64,000 bases of DNA from Allofournierella massiliensis (GCF_004345265.1 NZ_SLUM01000007.1:62001-126000), one strand, 5' to 3'; counted from the first letter of the stretch, positions 1-8,696 are shown. Translations and numbers: made by a program. Notes: generated from the letters alone by a model not told the origin.

Positions 1-1
1 G

Positions 2-544
2 GGGGCCGATGCCATGCACGTAAAGCTGGCGCAGATCGACCCGGAGTACGCGGCCACGGTTCACCCCAACAATGTGGGGCGGGTGCTGCGGGCGCTGGAG
101 CTGTTCCAGATCACCGGCGTTACCATGACCCGGCAGCGGGCAGAATCAAAACCGAGCGAGCCACCCTACGACAGTCTGTTGTTTTGCATCGGCTTTGAGG
201 ACCGAAGCGTTTTGTATCAGCGGATTGACCGCCGGGTGGATCTGATGCTGGAGCAGGGAATTCTGAAGGAGGCCCGGCTGGTCTATGATCATCGGGATAC
301 CTACCATACAGCTGCTCAGGCCATCGGCTATAAGGAATTCTTTCCGTATTTCTGCGGAGAAAACCCGCTGGAGCCCTGTGTGGACAAGCTCAAACAGGCT
401 TCCCGAAATTATGCAAAGCGGCAGCTCACCTGGTTTCGCCGTATGCCCCAGACCCTTTGGCTGGATGGAATTCAGGGCAATCTGGAGGCGCAGGCACTTG
501 CCCATATTCACGCGCACTGGCCGCAAGTGGAGCCTGGTGTGTGA
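2..544 (+). CDS. miaA: tRNA dimethylallyltransferase, C-terminal part (5' end outside window)
   Basis: MiaA transfers a dimethylallyl group to A37 of tRNAs reading UNN codons. The frame is open to the window edge, so the gene is truncated by the window. The visible ~180 residues match the C-terminal half: an HPNNVGRVLRALE block near the start, an AIGYKEF block in the middle and the basic NYAKRQLTWFRR motif near the end. The N-terminal P-loop is not in view. An in-frame ATG at 14 falls inside the conserved domain and is not the true start. The family identification is firm from these motifs. Confidence 0.93.
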   Translation, partial: GADAMHVKLAQIDPEYAATVHPNNVGRVLRALELFQITGVTMTRQRAESKPSEPPYDSLLFCIGFEDRSVLYQRIDRRVDLMLEQGILKEARLVYDHRDTYHTAAQAIGYKEFFPYFCGENPLEPCVDKLKQASRNYAKRQLTWFRRMPQTLWLDGIQGNLEAQALAHIHAHWPQVEPGV

Positions 545-619
545 ACCACTGAATCCATAAAACAGGGGCAGCCATCAGGCGGCTCTGACCCAAATCTATT
601 GCAACAGGAGGAGCGAAGC

Positions 620-1837
620 ATGCGAAGCTCCAAGCAAAAAATCATCACGGCAATCGTTCTGGCGATTCTCGTAGTGCCGGCGGTCTATCTGGGGGTTCAA
701 TTGTTTGCCATTCTGAACCGGCCCTACCGCACCGAAACAGCGGTGGAATATGTCATGTCCGACAGCGTCTTTGCAGACGGTTATGTGGTGTTCGATCAGA
801 CTCCCGTGGAAGGCAGCGGGGATCTGGGTTATCTGGTGGAAAACGGCGAACGGGTTGCCTCCGGAACTGCAGTAGCGGAAGTTTACACCAGCACGGAACA
901 GGCCCAGAGCCGCCAGCAGCTGGAGGAGATCGAGACCCAGCTCAGCCTGCTGGAAAAGTCTGAAAACACCAGTGGTACCGATGTGGACATGCTCTATAAG
1001 CAGCAGCAGAACGCTCTGTATGACCTGCTGGACTGTATCGACATGCAGGCTTACGATCAGGTCGGGGAGGCCGGTAACCAGTATTTGCTGGCAGCCAACA
1101 AGATTCAGATCATGACTGGCGCCGTAAGCAATTTTGCACAGGCCAAGCAGGAGCTGCAAACTCTGAAGGATCAGGTGCAGGCCCAGCTGGGGCAGCCTGC
1201 AACCATCTCGGCCCCGGTGGGCGGCTATTTTGTGGCGGCCGATTCGGCAGATATACTTTCGCTGACCCGGGAAGATCTGGATGCAATGGACGCGACTACT
1301 CTGGCGCAGTCGATTCAGAATGGTGACGGGGTTCAGCCGCTGGAAGGCGCAGGCAAGATCGTGACCAGCTATACCTGGTATTTCTATGGAACCTGCAGCC
1401 TGGAAGAGGGCAAGAAGTTCCAGAATGCTTCCAGTGTGGAAATCAGCTTTCCCGGTGTGGCGGAAAAAACTCTGCCGGCAACAGTGGAATCCATTGAGCT
1501 GGACGAGGAACAGGGGCTTGCCAAATTTGTGCTGCACTGCGAATACATCGGCGCGGATGTGCTGGGGCTCTCGCTGGAAGAAGCCAAAATCGATTTTGAA
1601 TCCTATGAGGGGCTCCGGGTGGACGCGGATGCACTTCACATTGTGGACGGCGAAAAGGGCGTTTATGTGAAGTACGGAAATCTGGCCCGCTGGCGAAAAA
1701 TTCAGATCGTTTATCAGAATGAGGAATATCTGCTGGTGGCGGAGGACGGAAAGGTTGGTACCGACAATGAGCTGCGTATGTTTGACGAAGTGATTGTGGA
1801 AGGCACCGATCTGAAGGATGGAAAAATCCTGAGCTGA
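620..1837 (+). CDS. HlyD-like membrane-anchored protein next to sepF
   Basis: A 405-residue protein with one N-terminal membrane helix (about residues 12-33) and a large extracytoplasmic part. A biotinyl/lipoyl-like hairpin segment (YLVENGERVASGTAVAEV, near residue 75), a helical hairpin rich in Gln/Glu (about 95-190) and a second barrel-like half follow the order of HlyD/RND periplasmic adaptors. No transporter gene is adjacent. The ATG at 620 is chosen because AGGAGG lies 8 bases upstream; a TTG at 599 has no such site. It sits directly before sepF, so a role in division or envelope is possible but is inference. Function unknown. Confidence 0.8.
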   Translation: MRSSKQKIITAIVLAILVVPAVYLGVQLFAILNRPYRTETAVEYVMSDSVFADGYVVFDQTPVEGSGDLGYLVENGERVASGTAVAEVYTSTEQAQSRQQLEEIETQLSLLEKSENTSGTDVDMLYKQQQNALYDLLDCIDMQAYDQVGEAGNQYLLAANKIQIMTGAVSNFAQAKQELQTLKDQVQAQLGQPATISAPVGGYFVAADSADILSLTREDLDAMDATTLAQSIQNGDGVQPLEGAGKIVTSYTWYFYGTCSLEEGKKFQNASSVEISFPGVAEKTLPATVESIELDEEQGLAKFVLHCEYIGADVLGLSLEEAKIDFESYEGLRVDADALHIVDGEKGVYVKYGNLARWRKIQIVYQNEEYLLVAEDGKVGTDNELRMFDEVIVEGTDLKDGKILS

Positions 1838-1883
1838 TTCCGAGGAAAATTTATGGCGGCAGGCAAAAAAATGATTTTTGTTT

Positions 1884-1905
1884 GTTGACAGGCTGTTGAC
1901 AGGCT
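1884..1905 (+). repeat. tandem 11-bp duplication containing the -35 box of the sepF promoter
   Basis: The 11-mer GTTGACAGGCT occurs twice in direct succession (1884-1894 and 1895-1905), so a perfect TTGACA appears at both 1885 and 1896. Only the second copy has a well-spaced -10 box. Confidence 0.85.
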
Positions 1906-1924
1906 ACTGAAAAACAGCGATAAT
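1896..1924 (+). promoter_or_regulatory. sigma-A promoter of sepF cluster
   Basis: TTGACA (1896-1901), a 17-base spacer and GATAAT (1919-1924), about 80 bases before the sepF start. This separates sepF and downstream genes from the HlyD-like gene. Confidence 0.75.
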
Positions 1925-2002
1925 ATATACTAACTGATTCTATATTTTTCTTGCATGAAAAAGGGCAATCTTATCAATGCACATTGGAAGGAGCAATGAA
2001 AG

Positions 2003-2449
2003 ATGTTTGATAAAGTGAAGAGCATGCTGGGCGTGGGCGATGACGCCGACGACGATTACTACGATACCGATGATATGTTTATTAACCCCTCCCGCGGCGG
2101 CGCCGCTCCGGAGGAGGATTATCCGCCGGAGAATACCGGTAAGCGGAATAAAGTGGTGAACATCAACGCCACCACGCAGCTGCAGGTGGTTCTGGTCAAG
2201 CCCGAGCGGTTTGACGATGCCAGCACCGTGGCAGATCATCTGAACGCAAAGCGTACCGTTGTATTGAATCTGGAATCCACCAACAAAGAGGTTTCCCGCC
2301 GTCTGGTGGACTTCCTGTCCGGTGTTGCCTATGCGAACAATGGTCAGATGAAGCGTGTTGCCAACAGCACCTTCATCATCACTCCCTATAACGTGGATAT
2401 CATGGGCGATCTGCTGGACGAGCTGGAGAGCAATGGCGTATTCTTCTGA
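2003..2449 (+). CDS. sepF: cell division protein SepF
   Basis: SepF (148 residues) binds FtsZ bundles and the membrane and supports septum formation. The N-terminal MFDKVKSMLG amphipathic segment would be the membrane anchor. An acidic linker follows, and the C-terminal ~90 residues carry the SepF fold with KPERFDDASTVADHL and a VSRRLVDFLSGVAYA helix. Length fits the family. The start has AAGGAG 9 bases upstream; a nearby ATG at 1996 is out of frame. It overlaps the next gene by 17 bases, and the sepF-ylmH-divIVA order matches the Gram-positive ylm cluster. Confidence 0.96.
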   Translation: MFDKVKSMLGVGDDADDDYYDTDDMFINPSRGGAAPEEDYPPENTGKRNKVVNINATTQLQVVLVKPERFDDASTVADHLNAKRTVVLNLESTNKEVSRRLVDFLSGVAYANNGQMKRVANSTFIITPYNVDIMGDLLDELESNGVFF

Positions 2450-3230
2450 TCCGGCTGCCCAGAGGGGCTTTGTTCCGCCTCAGAATGATCAGGAGCGGCT
2501 GCTGATGCGGCGGGTCCTGGATCTGTGTGCCATCGCCATGAACCGGGGAATTGCGCGCTACAGCTCTTTTTTGAGTGATCGCGAGCAGACGCTGGCACTG
2601 GCAGCCCTGAACAGGGAAGGCTGTGAGGAATATTCCTTTGATGGAGGCTATCCGTTTGCAGAACGCAGAGTACTGTGTATCGAGCCTGCGGGGGCCTGCG
2701 GCTTTTCGCCCATTGCCTGTGTTCGAATGGAATGCCTTCATGTACAGGACATACCTGGGCATAAGGACTATCTGGGGGCGGTTCTGGGCCTTGGTCTGGA
2801 CCGTTCCAGCATTGGTGATATCGTGTTGGATCCCAATGCTCCGGGCACGGCCTATGTGTTTGCGCTGGAGCCGGCGGCAGAGCTGATTTGCAGTGAGCTG
2901 ACCGGTGTAGGGCGCTGCTCTGTTCACACCGAGCGGTTTTATGACCAGATCCCGGTGCAGGAGCCGGAGCGGGTCCGGCAGAGCGCCACGGTTTCCTCCC
3001 TTCGGGCGGATGCCGTTCTGGCAGCGATGCTGCGGTGCAGCCGCGGTCAGGCGTCAGACCTTGTGCGCGGCGGCCGACTGAAGATCAACCATGTGGCCGT
3101 GAGCAATCCGCATGCGCCGGTGTATCAGGGAGATCTGTTCACCGTGCGGGGCAGCGGACGCTTTCGTCTGGAGGAAATTGGCGGAAAAAGCAAAAAGGAT
3201 CGCCAGTTTATTACATTTTTTCAATATTGA
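2433..3230 (+). CDS. ylmH: YlmH-like S4-domain RNA-binding protein
   Basis: A 265-residue protein whose C-terminal ~70 residues form an S4 RNA-binding domain (LRADAVLAAMLRCSRGQASD followed by LVRGGRLKINHV). The N-terminal part matches the YlmH family, including the GYPFAERRVL and LGLDRSSIGDI segments. In Bacillota YlmH is encoded in the division cluster and has been linked to ribosome rescue and division. The ATG at 2433 lies inside the 3' end of sepF with GGAGAG just upstream, implying translational coupling. An ATG further upstream in this frame would only translate out-of-frame sepF sequence. Confidence 0.92.
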   Translation: MAYSSDPAAQRGFVPPQNDQERLLMRRVLDLCAIAMNRGIARYSSFLSDREQTLALAALNREGCEEYSFDGGYPFAERRVLCIEPAGACGFSPIACVRMECLHVQDIPGHKDYLGAVLGLGLDRSSIGDIVLDPNAPGTAYVFALEPAAELICSELTGVGRCSVHTERFYDQIPVQEPERVRQSATVSSLRADAVLAAMLRCSRGQASDLVRGGRLKINHVAVSNPHAPVYQGDLFTVRGSGRFRLEEIGGKSKKDRQFITFFQY

Positions 3231-3257
3231 TACCAGAAGCACTGGAGGAATTAAATT

Positions 3258-4037
3258 ATGATCTCACCGCAGGAAATCCGCAGCGTCACATTCGACAAGG
3301 TTATGCGTGGATATCGGCCGGAGGATGTGGACGCATTTTTGCAGCAGGTAGCTCAGGATATGGAGCAGCTGGCCGCGGACAACGCCGACAAGGAAAAGAA
3401 ACTGTATATCCTTGCGGAGAAGATCGAAGAGTATCGCCGCGATGAAGATAACTTGAAGACGGCTCTTCTGAATGCGCAGCGTATGGGCGAAAGCGTGATT
3501 CGGGAAGCAAAGCAGAAGGCGGAATCTCTGCTGCGCGAAGCCGGTATTCGTGCCGACACCCTGACCCGGGTGGCGCAGGAGCAGAGCGAAGAACAGCAGC
3601 AGGAGCTGGAGCGGGTCAAGGCGGAAGTGGCCCACTTCAAGAATACTCTTCTGGCGATGTACAAGCAGCACATTGAACTGATCAGCGGGCTGCCTGGCGA
3701 TGAAGAGGTTGAAGAGCCTGCTCCTGTGGAAGAGCCTGTTGTGGAACCGGTTCAGGAGGCAGAACAGCCTCAGGTTGAGGAACAGTCTGCTCCGGAAACT
3801 CCCGCTATGGAGGAGCCGAAGGAGGAGACCATGCAGTTCCCGGATCTGTCTGAACTGTATGGGGAGCAGAATTCCGAGCAGTCCGGCAATATGCTGGACA
3901 CGGTGGAGGAATTCTTTGAGGAGGATTTCTCCGCACAGACCTTCAGCCCGGAACATGCCGAGGAGCCCAAACAGGCGGAGCAGCTGGAGCAGACTCCGGC
4001 CTTCCAGGGCTTCAAGGGAATCCAGTTTACCGATTGA
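3258..4037 (+). CDS. divIVA: DivIVA-family cell-pole/septum protein
   Basis: DivIVA senses curved membrane at septa and poles. The N-terminus (SPQEIRSVTFDKVMRGYRPE, then VDAFL) is the typical membrane-binding and first coiled-coil region; strongly charged coiled coil continues to about residue 135. The C-terminal ~110 residues are an acidic Glu/Pro/Gln-rich low-complexity tail, making the protein longer (259 residues) than the Bacillus form. A GGAGGA ribosome site precedes the ATG. It ends the sepF-ylmH-divIVA trio. Confidence 0.94.
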   Translation: MISPQEIRSVTFDKVMRGYRPEDVDAFLQQVAQDMEQLAADNADKEKKLYILAEKIEEYRRDEDNLKTALLNAQRMGESVIREAKQKAESLLREAGIRADTLTRVAQEQSEEQQQELERVKAEVAHFKNTLLAMYKQHIELISGLPGDEEVEEPAPVEEPVVEPVQEAEQPQVEEQSAPETPAMEEPKEETMQFPDLSELYGEQNSEQSGNMLDTVEEFFEEDFSAQTFSPEHAEEPKQAEQLEQTPAFQGFKGIQFTD

Positions 4038-4055
4038 TTGGAATAAAAAGCTTGA

Positions 4056-4087
4056 AAAGGCGGCGTTTTGAAAAAGGCGCCGCCTTT
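4056..4087 (+). terminator. hairpin after divIVA
   Basis: AAAGGCGGCG (4056-4065) pairs with CGCCGCCTTT (4078-4087). Only three T follow, so termination is probably partial and lspA may be read through. Confidence 0.45.
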
Positions 4088-4116
4088 GCTGCGAATCGGA
4101 AGATTAAAGGAGAACA

Positions 4117-4620
4117 TTGGTTTTGACAACTGTATTGATTACTGCCGTTGTGGTGGCTCTGCTTGTGATTCTGGATCAGGCTGTAAAGCTTTGGGCAACG
4201 GCTGTGCTCGCACCGGTGGGGGCGATGCCGCTCATTCCCGGGGTGGTGGAGCTGCGTTATTATCTGAATGACGGCGCAGCCTTCAGCAGCTTCAGTGGCC
4301 AGCAGATTTTTCTGATTGCATTCACAAGTGTGGCGATGTTGGCCATTGCGGCCTATCTGCTGATCAAACGCCCGGCACGGAAACTGGAGTACTGGGCCTG
4401 GGTGCTGGTTCTGGCAGGTGGAATCGGCAACTGGATCGACCGGGTGTTCAATCACCAGGTAGTGGACTACATCAATTTTCTGTTTATCCGCTTTGCGATC
4501 TTTAACCTGGCAGACGTATTGGTCTGCACGGGAATCGGCCTGCTTGTCCTGAACCTGATTCTGGAAGAGCTGGCTGCCAAAAAGAAGGCTTCTGGAGAAA
4601 AAACGGATGGAACGATTTGA
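4117..4620 (+). CDS. lspA: lipoprotein signal peptidase (signal peptidase II)
   Basis: LspA is a membrane aspartyl protease that removes signal peptides from diacylglyceryl-modified prolipoproteins. The 167-residue protein has four hydrophobic segments and the family blocks: LDQAVK near residue 20, the NDGAAFS loop, GGIGNWIDR with the first catalytic Asp, and FNLADVLV with the second. No ATG is well placed. TTG at 4117 or 4123 follows AAGGAG (4107-4112); the second gives the better spacing (10 bases), so the true start may be 4123. It overlaps the next gene by 14 bases. Confidence 0.93.
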   Translation: MVLTTVLITAVVVALLVILDQAVKLWATAVLAPVGAMPLIPGVVELRYYLNDGAAFSSFSGQQIFLIAFTSVAMLAIAAYLLIKRPARKLEYWAWVLVLAGGIGNWIDRVFNHQVVDYINFLFIRFAIFNLADVLVCTGIGLLVLNLILEELAAKKKASGEKTDGTI

Positions 4621-5539
4621 ATTTGTGGTGCAGCCTGAGCAGGCGGGTGAACGGCTTGACCGGTTCCTGGCTGCCCAAACCGGGCTTTCCCGCAGCGCCC
4701 TGCAGCAGCTGATGGAGCAGGGCGGAGTGCTTTACGCTGGCAAGTCTGCCGCGAAAAATCAGAAAATCCAGCCCGGGATCACCATCTGTGTGGAGGTTCC
4801 CGACGCCCAGCCGCTGGATGCAGTTCCTCAAAACATCCCGGTGGATATTGTTTATGAGGATGAACATCTTCTGGTGGTGAACAAGCCCAAGGGGATGGTG
4901 GTGCATCCTGCGCCGGGCAACCCGGATGGAACGCTGGTCAATGCGTTGCTATACCATTGTGCGGGGCGGCTGTCCAGCATTGGGGGCGTGGTTCGCCCCG
5001 GTATTGTTCACCGCATCGATAAGGACACCAGTGGCCTTCTGGTGGTGGCGAAGGACGATGTGACCCATACCGGTCTGTCTGAGCAGATGGCGGTGCACAG
5101 CATTAACCGGGTTTATCAGACGGTGGTATATGGCGGGTTTGCGCAGGATGAAGGCTTTGTGGAAGCGCCCATTGGCCGCCACAAAACAGACCGGAAGAAG
5201 ATGGCGGTCACCGAGCAGAATTCCAAGTATGCCTACACTGCCTACCATGTGCTGGGGCGTTATCAGGGGTTCAGCCATCTGGAATGCCGCCTGAAAACCG
5301 GGCGTACCCATCAGATCCGGGTACACATGGCAAGCATTGGGCATCCGGTGGCGGGTGACCCGGTTTACGGGCCCAAAAATGTGATCAAGAGCCTGCAGGG
5401 GCAGTGCCTGCATGCAAAAACGCTTGGCTTTGTGCATCCGATTACCGGGCAATATCTGGAATTCGACAGTGAGCTGCCGGAGTATTTCACCCGGTTCCTG
5501 CGCTCGCTGGGAAAGGAGCAGGAAGAATGGAATCGCTGA
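4607..5539 (+). CDS. RluD-family 23S rRNA pseudouridine synthase
   Basis: A 310-residue enzyme that isomerises uridines in rRNA. The N-terminal ~65 residues are an S4 domain (ERLDRFLAAQTGLSRS), and the catalytic domain has the RluA/RluD signature GIVHRIDKDTSGLLVVAK, whose aspartate is the nucleophile, plus the TGRTHQIRVH block. The order lspA then rluD-like is very common in Bacillota (ylyB in Bacillus). Overlaps at both ends suggest one operon. Exact uridine targets cannot be told from sequence. Confidence 0.93.
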   Translation: MERFEFVVQPEQAGERLDRFLAAQTGLSRSALQQLMEQGGVLYAGKSAAKNQKIQPGITICVEVPDAQPLDAVPQNIPVDIVYEDEHLLVVNKPKGMVVHPAPGNPDGTLVNALLYHCAGRLSSIGGVVRPGIVHRIDKDTSGLLVVAKDDVTHTGLSEQMAVHSINRVYQTVVYGGFAQDEGFVEAPIGRHKTDRKKMAVTEQNSKYAYTAYHVLGRYQGFSHLECRLKTGRTHQIRVHMASIGHPVAGDPVYGPKNVIKSLQGQCLHAKTLGFVHPITGQYLEFDSELPEYFTRFLRSLGKEQEEWNR

Positions 5540-6369
5540 AAAAGTACCTTGTAGTATGCGATATGGATAACACCCTGCTCACGGCCAGAGAAGGTATTCC
5601 GGCCTGCAATCTGGCGGCGATCCGGTTGTTTATGGCCATGGGTGGCCGCTTTACGGTGGCTACCGGCCGGCCGCCGGAATCGATCCGTGCAGCGCTTCAG
5701 GGGCTGGAACTTTCCTGCCCGGCTATTGCATGTGGCGGTTCTGTGTTGTATGATATTCACGCGGACGAAGCGGTGGATCTGCATTTTCTGAATGAGGAGT
5801 CTGCCCGGCAGGCCATTGAAGAAGCAATGGCAGCCTTCCCGGATCTGGGTGTGGAAATTATGGTGGAGGAAGGCCGCCCCTATGTGGTGCGGGCCAACCA
5901 GTATACCACCGCTCACATGAAGGATGAGAAGATGGGGTGTGTACTCTGTCCGCTGGAGCAGGTGCCGCCCAATTGGGCCAAGGTTGTTTTTGCGGCACAT
6001 CCTGCCGCGTTGTTCAAGGTACAGCAGTATTTTGCAGACAAGACCTACCCCGGGCTGCAGTTTGTGCCTACGAATTTTATCTATTTCGAAATCATGCCGG
6101 AGCATGTTTCGAAAGCGTCCGCACTGAAAGAGCTTTGCCGCAGGGAACTCATCCCTATGGAATATACCGTCGTGATCGGGGATTATTTCAACGATCTGGA
6201 GCTGATGGCTGCCGCCGGATATGCGGTGGCCGTGGGCAATGCACCGCCGGAGGTGCAGAATGCAGCCGATGAGGTGGTCGCACGCTGCACAGATGGCGGT
6301 GTGGGAGAGTACCTGTATGCATTGGTGAAAAAACATGAGGGAAAACAACGGGAGGAACAGCATGGATAA
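5527..6369 (+). CDS. HAD-superfamily Cof-type hydrolase
   Basis: A 280-residue haloacid-dehalogenase-type phosphatase. Motif I is DMDNTLL (D12 nucleophile, D14 acid/base), motif II is VATGRPP, and motif IV is GDYFNDLELM with the Mg-binding acidic residues. The size and type IIB cap place it in the Cof/YidA group, whose substrates are usually small sugar or cofactor phosphates. The substrate cannot be predicted. It overlaps the preceding pseudouridine synthase gene by 13 bases and also reaches 8 bases into the transketolase gene. Confidence 0.88.
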   Translation: MESLKKYLVVCDMDNTLLTAREGIPACNLAAIRLFMAMGGRFTVATGRPPESIRAALQGLELSCPAIACGGSVLYDIHADEAVDLHFLNEESARQAIEEAMAAFPDLGVEIMVEEGRPYVVRANQYTTAHMKDEKMGCVLCPLEQVPPNWAKVVFAAHPAALFKVQQYFADKTYPGLQFVPTNFIYFEIMPEHVSKASALKELCRRELIPMEYTVVIGDYFNDLELMAAAGYAVAVGNAPPEVQNAADEVVARCTDGGVGEYLYALVKKHEGKQREEQHG

Positions 6370-7204
6370 ACAGACGATGAACCACCTGAAGCGAATGGCG
6401 AATCAGGTCCGGCAGGACGTTCTGAATGAGGTATACGAGGCCGCTTCCGGCCATCCGGGTGGCTCACTCTCAGTGGCCGATACCCTGACCTATCTCTATG
6501 AGGTACAGATGCGGGTGGATCCCAAGAACCCTTCCTGGGAGCAGCGGGATCGGCTGGTGCTTTCCAAGGGACACACCTGCCCGGCACTTTATTCTGTGCT
6601 GGCTCAGAAGGGCTTCTTTGACCGGGAAGAGCTGAAGAAGTTCCGTCATCTGGGCGCAATGCTTCAGGGTCATCCGGATATGAAGGGAACTCCCGGTGTG
6701 GATATGAGCACCGGCAGCCTGGGGCAGGGCATCTCTGCTGCTGTGGGTATGGCGCTTGCAGCAAAGACCCAGGGCGCTGACTGGCGCGTGTTCACTGTGC
6801 TGGGCGACGGCGAGCTGCAGGAAGGCCAGGTATGGGAGGCTGCCATGTTTGCGGCTCATCACAAGCTGGACAACCTGATTGCTGTGGTGGACAACAACAA
6901 CCTGCAGATCGACGGTAACGTGAGCGATGTTTGCTCGGTTTATCCCATCGATGAGAAATTCCGTGCCTTTGGCTGGGAAGTGTTTGCCGCAGATGCCCAT
7001 GACTTCGAGAGCCTGGATGCTGCCTTCACTGCAGCACGTCAGGTAAAGGGCAAGCCCAGTGTGATTGTACAGAAGTCGGTAAAGGGCAAGGGCGTATCCT
7101 TTATGGAGAATCAGGCCGGCTGGCATGGCAAGGCCCCCAATCAGCAGCAGTATGAACAGGCCATGGAAGAGCTCCGCGCTGCGGCGGCCGAACTGGAGGT
7201 ATAA
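6362..7204 (+). CDS. transketolase, N-terminal (TPP-binding) subunit
   Basis: First half of a split transketolase, moving two-carbon ketol units in the non-oxidative pentose phosphate pathway. The 280 residues carry the thiamine-diphosphate/Mg motif starting GDGELQEGQVWEA and ending with the NNNLQ segment, plus the HPGGSLS block near residue 30. The ATG at 6362 follows GGAGGA; an in-frame ATG at 6335 has no ribosome site. The partner half follows after 5 bases. Two-gene transketolases are common in Clostridia. Confidence 0.94.
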   Translation: MDKQTMNHLKRMANQVRQDVLNEVYEAASGHPGGSLSVADTLTYLYEVQMRVDPKNPSWEQRDRLVLSKGHTCPALYSVLAQKGFFDREELKKFRHLGAMLQGHPDMKGTPGVDMSTGSLGQGISAAVGMALAAKTQGADWRVFTVLGDGELQEGQVWEAAMFAAHHKLDNLIAVVDNNNLQIDGNVSDVCSVYPIDEKFRAFGWEVFAADAHDFESLDAAFTAARQVKGKPSVIVQKSVKGKGVSFMENQAGWHGKAPNQQQYEQAMEELRAAAAELEV

Positions 7205-7209
7205 AAACG

Positions 7210-8157
7210 ATGATGCAGACTAAACCGATCGCTACCCGTGAGAGCTATGGCCGTACTCTGGCGCAGCTGGGCGCGGAGAATGACAAGATTGTAGTTCTGG
7301 ACGCCGATCTGGCGGAATCCACCAAGACCTGTATGTTCCAGGAGAAATTCCCCGAACGCCATTTCGACTGCGGCATCGCAGAGGCCAACATGGTTTCCAT
7401 TGCGGCCGGCATGGCTGCTGCGGGAATGATCCCCTTTGTTTCCAGTTTTGCTATGTTTGCCACCGGACGTGCCTATGAGCAGATCCGCAACTCGGTAGGC
7501 TACCCCCATCTGAACGTGAAGATCTGTGCCAGCCACGCGGGCATTTCCGTGGGTGAGGATGGCGCGACCCATCAGTGCGTGGAGGATATTGCCCTGATGC
7601 GCGGTATTCCCGGCATGGTTGTGGTAAATCCTGCTGACGATACCGAAGCCTGCCAGGCCGTGCGTGCACTGGCAGAGTATTATGGCCCTGCTTATCTGCG
7701 CCTGGGCCGTCTGGCAGTTCCTGTGGTCAATGACCCGGAAAGCTATCACTTCGAGCTGGGTCGTGCAGTTACCCTGCGCGAGGGCAAGGATGCAACTGTT
7801 ATTGCCACCGGCCTGATGGTTGCCCGTGCGCTGGAGGCGGCAGAACAGCTGGCCCAGGAAGGCGTGCAGGTTCGCGTGGTGAACATGCACACCATCAAGC
7901 CTCTGGATGTGCAGGCTGTGGTGAATGCTGCCAACGAGACCGGCTGCATCGTAACCGCTGAAGAGCACAGTGTGATCGGCGGTCTTTACAGCGCAGTCTG
8001 CGAGGCAATGGTTGGGGAAGGTGTTTCCTGCCCGGTTGCTCCTGTGGCAATTATGGATGCGTTTGGCCAGTCCGGCCCCGCAAACGCTCTGCTGGAGTAT
8101 TATGGTCTTACTGCTTCCGCAATCGCGCAGAAGGTGCGCGACTGCCTGGCACGCTGA
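7210..8157 (+). CDS. transketolase, C-terminal subunit
   Basis: Second half of the split transketolase (315 residues): the pyrimidine-binding domain (VLDADLAEST near residue 27, FDCGIAEANMVSIAAGMAAAG with the conserved Glu) and the C-terminal transketolase domain. It lacks the lipoyl and E1 features of pyruvate dehydrogenase, and pairing with the upstream gene supports transketolase rather than DXP synthase. GGAGG lies 10 bases before the ATG at 7210; a second ATG follows immediately. The unit is closed by a strong terminator. Confidence 0.94.
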   Translation: MMQTKPIATRESYGRTLAQLGAENDKIVVLDADLAESTKTCMFQEKFPERHFDCGIAEANMVSIAAGMAAAGMIPFVSSFAMFATGRAYEQIRNSVGYPHLNVKICASHAGISVGEDGATHQCVEDIALMRGIPGMVVVNPADDTEACQAVRALAEYYGPAYLRLGRLAVPVVNDPESYHFELGRAVTLREGKDATVIATGLMVARALEAAEQLAQEGVQVRVVNMHTIKPLDVQAVVNAANETGCIVTAEEHSVIGGLYSAVCEAMVGEGVSCPVAPVAIMDAFGQSGPANALLEYYGLTASAIAQKVRDCLAR

Positions 8158-8173
8158 TCAGATTGATTGAATG

Positions 8174-8215
8174 AAAATCTCCCGTTTCGCATTTTGTCGA
8201 ATCGGGAGATTTTTG
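8174..8215 (+). terminator. intrinsic terminator of transketolase operon
   Basis: AAAATCTCCCG (8174-8184) pairs perfectly with CGGGAGATTTT (8203-8213), with an inner TCG/CGA pairing and a T-rich end. Confidence 0.88.
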
Positions 8216-8245
8216 TATATCTTTACAAACAATGGCAGGGTTTTG

Positions 8246-8254
8246 TGCTATAAT
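8246..8254 (+). promoter_or_regulatory. extended -10 promoter of comEA-like gene
   Basis: TGCTATAAT, an extended -10 element, lies between the terminator at 8174-8215 and the comEA-like start. TTTACA at 8222 is too far (21 bases) to be an ideal -35. Confidence 0.5.
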
Positions 8255-8321
8255 AGAAAAAAGACCGTGTTCGGACAAAAGGGGTCGGAATACGGCCGAA
8301 CAGGGAAGGATGCAGCACGGG

Positions 8322-8693
8322 ATGACAAAGGAGCGAAATACCAGGAAGGTATTGCTGTGCTGTGCGGCAGCACTGCTGTTATTGCTGACGGGGGCGCTCT
8401 GGTTCAGCGTACCGTTCTGGCAGCCGGGGTATCGAACCGTTGCATCCGAGCCCTTTGATGCACATCAGATGGAGATGGTCGAATTGAACTCGGCCGGGAT
8501 CGACGCTCTGTGTTCGCTTCCCGGTGTGGGGGAGAAAAAGGCCCGGGCGATTCTGGAATATCGGGAAGTTCATGGGCCGTTTTCCAGTTTGGATGAACTG
8601 GAGCAGGTCGACGGAATATCCACAAAAAGCATCGAGGAATGGCGTTCCAGGCTTTACATCGAAGCAGATGAGATGCAAAAAGAGGAGAGATAG
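8322..8693 (+). CDS. ComEA-like helix-hairpin-helix DNA-binding protein
   Basis: A 123-residue protein with an N-terminal membrane segment (about residues 10-27), a short linker and a C-terminal helix-hairpin-helix domain: VELNSAGIDALCSLPGVGEKKA followed by ILEYREVHGPFSSLDELEQV is the ComEA/T2SK-type motif that binds double-stranded DNA. ComEA is the surface DNA receptor for natural transformation, but this protein lacks the N-terminal SLBB-like half and has no comEC neighbour, so a competence role is uncertain. The ATG at 8322 is set 11 bases after GGAAGGA; the ATG at 8310 overlaps that site. Confidence 0.78.
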   Translation: MTKERNTRKVLLCCAAALLLLLTGALWFSVPFWQPGYRTVASEPFDAHQMEMVELNSAGIDALCSLPGVGEKKARAILEYREVHGPFSSLDELEQVDGISTKSIEEWRSRLYIEADEMQKEER

Positions 8694-8696
8694 ATC

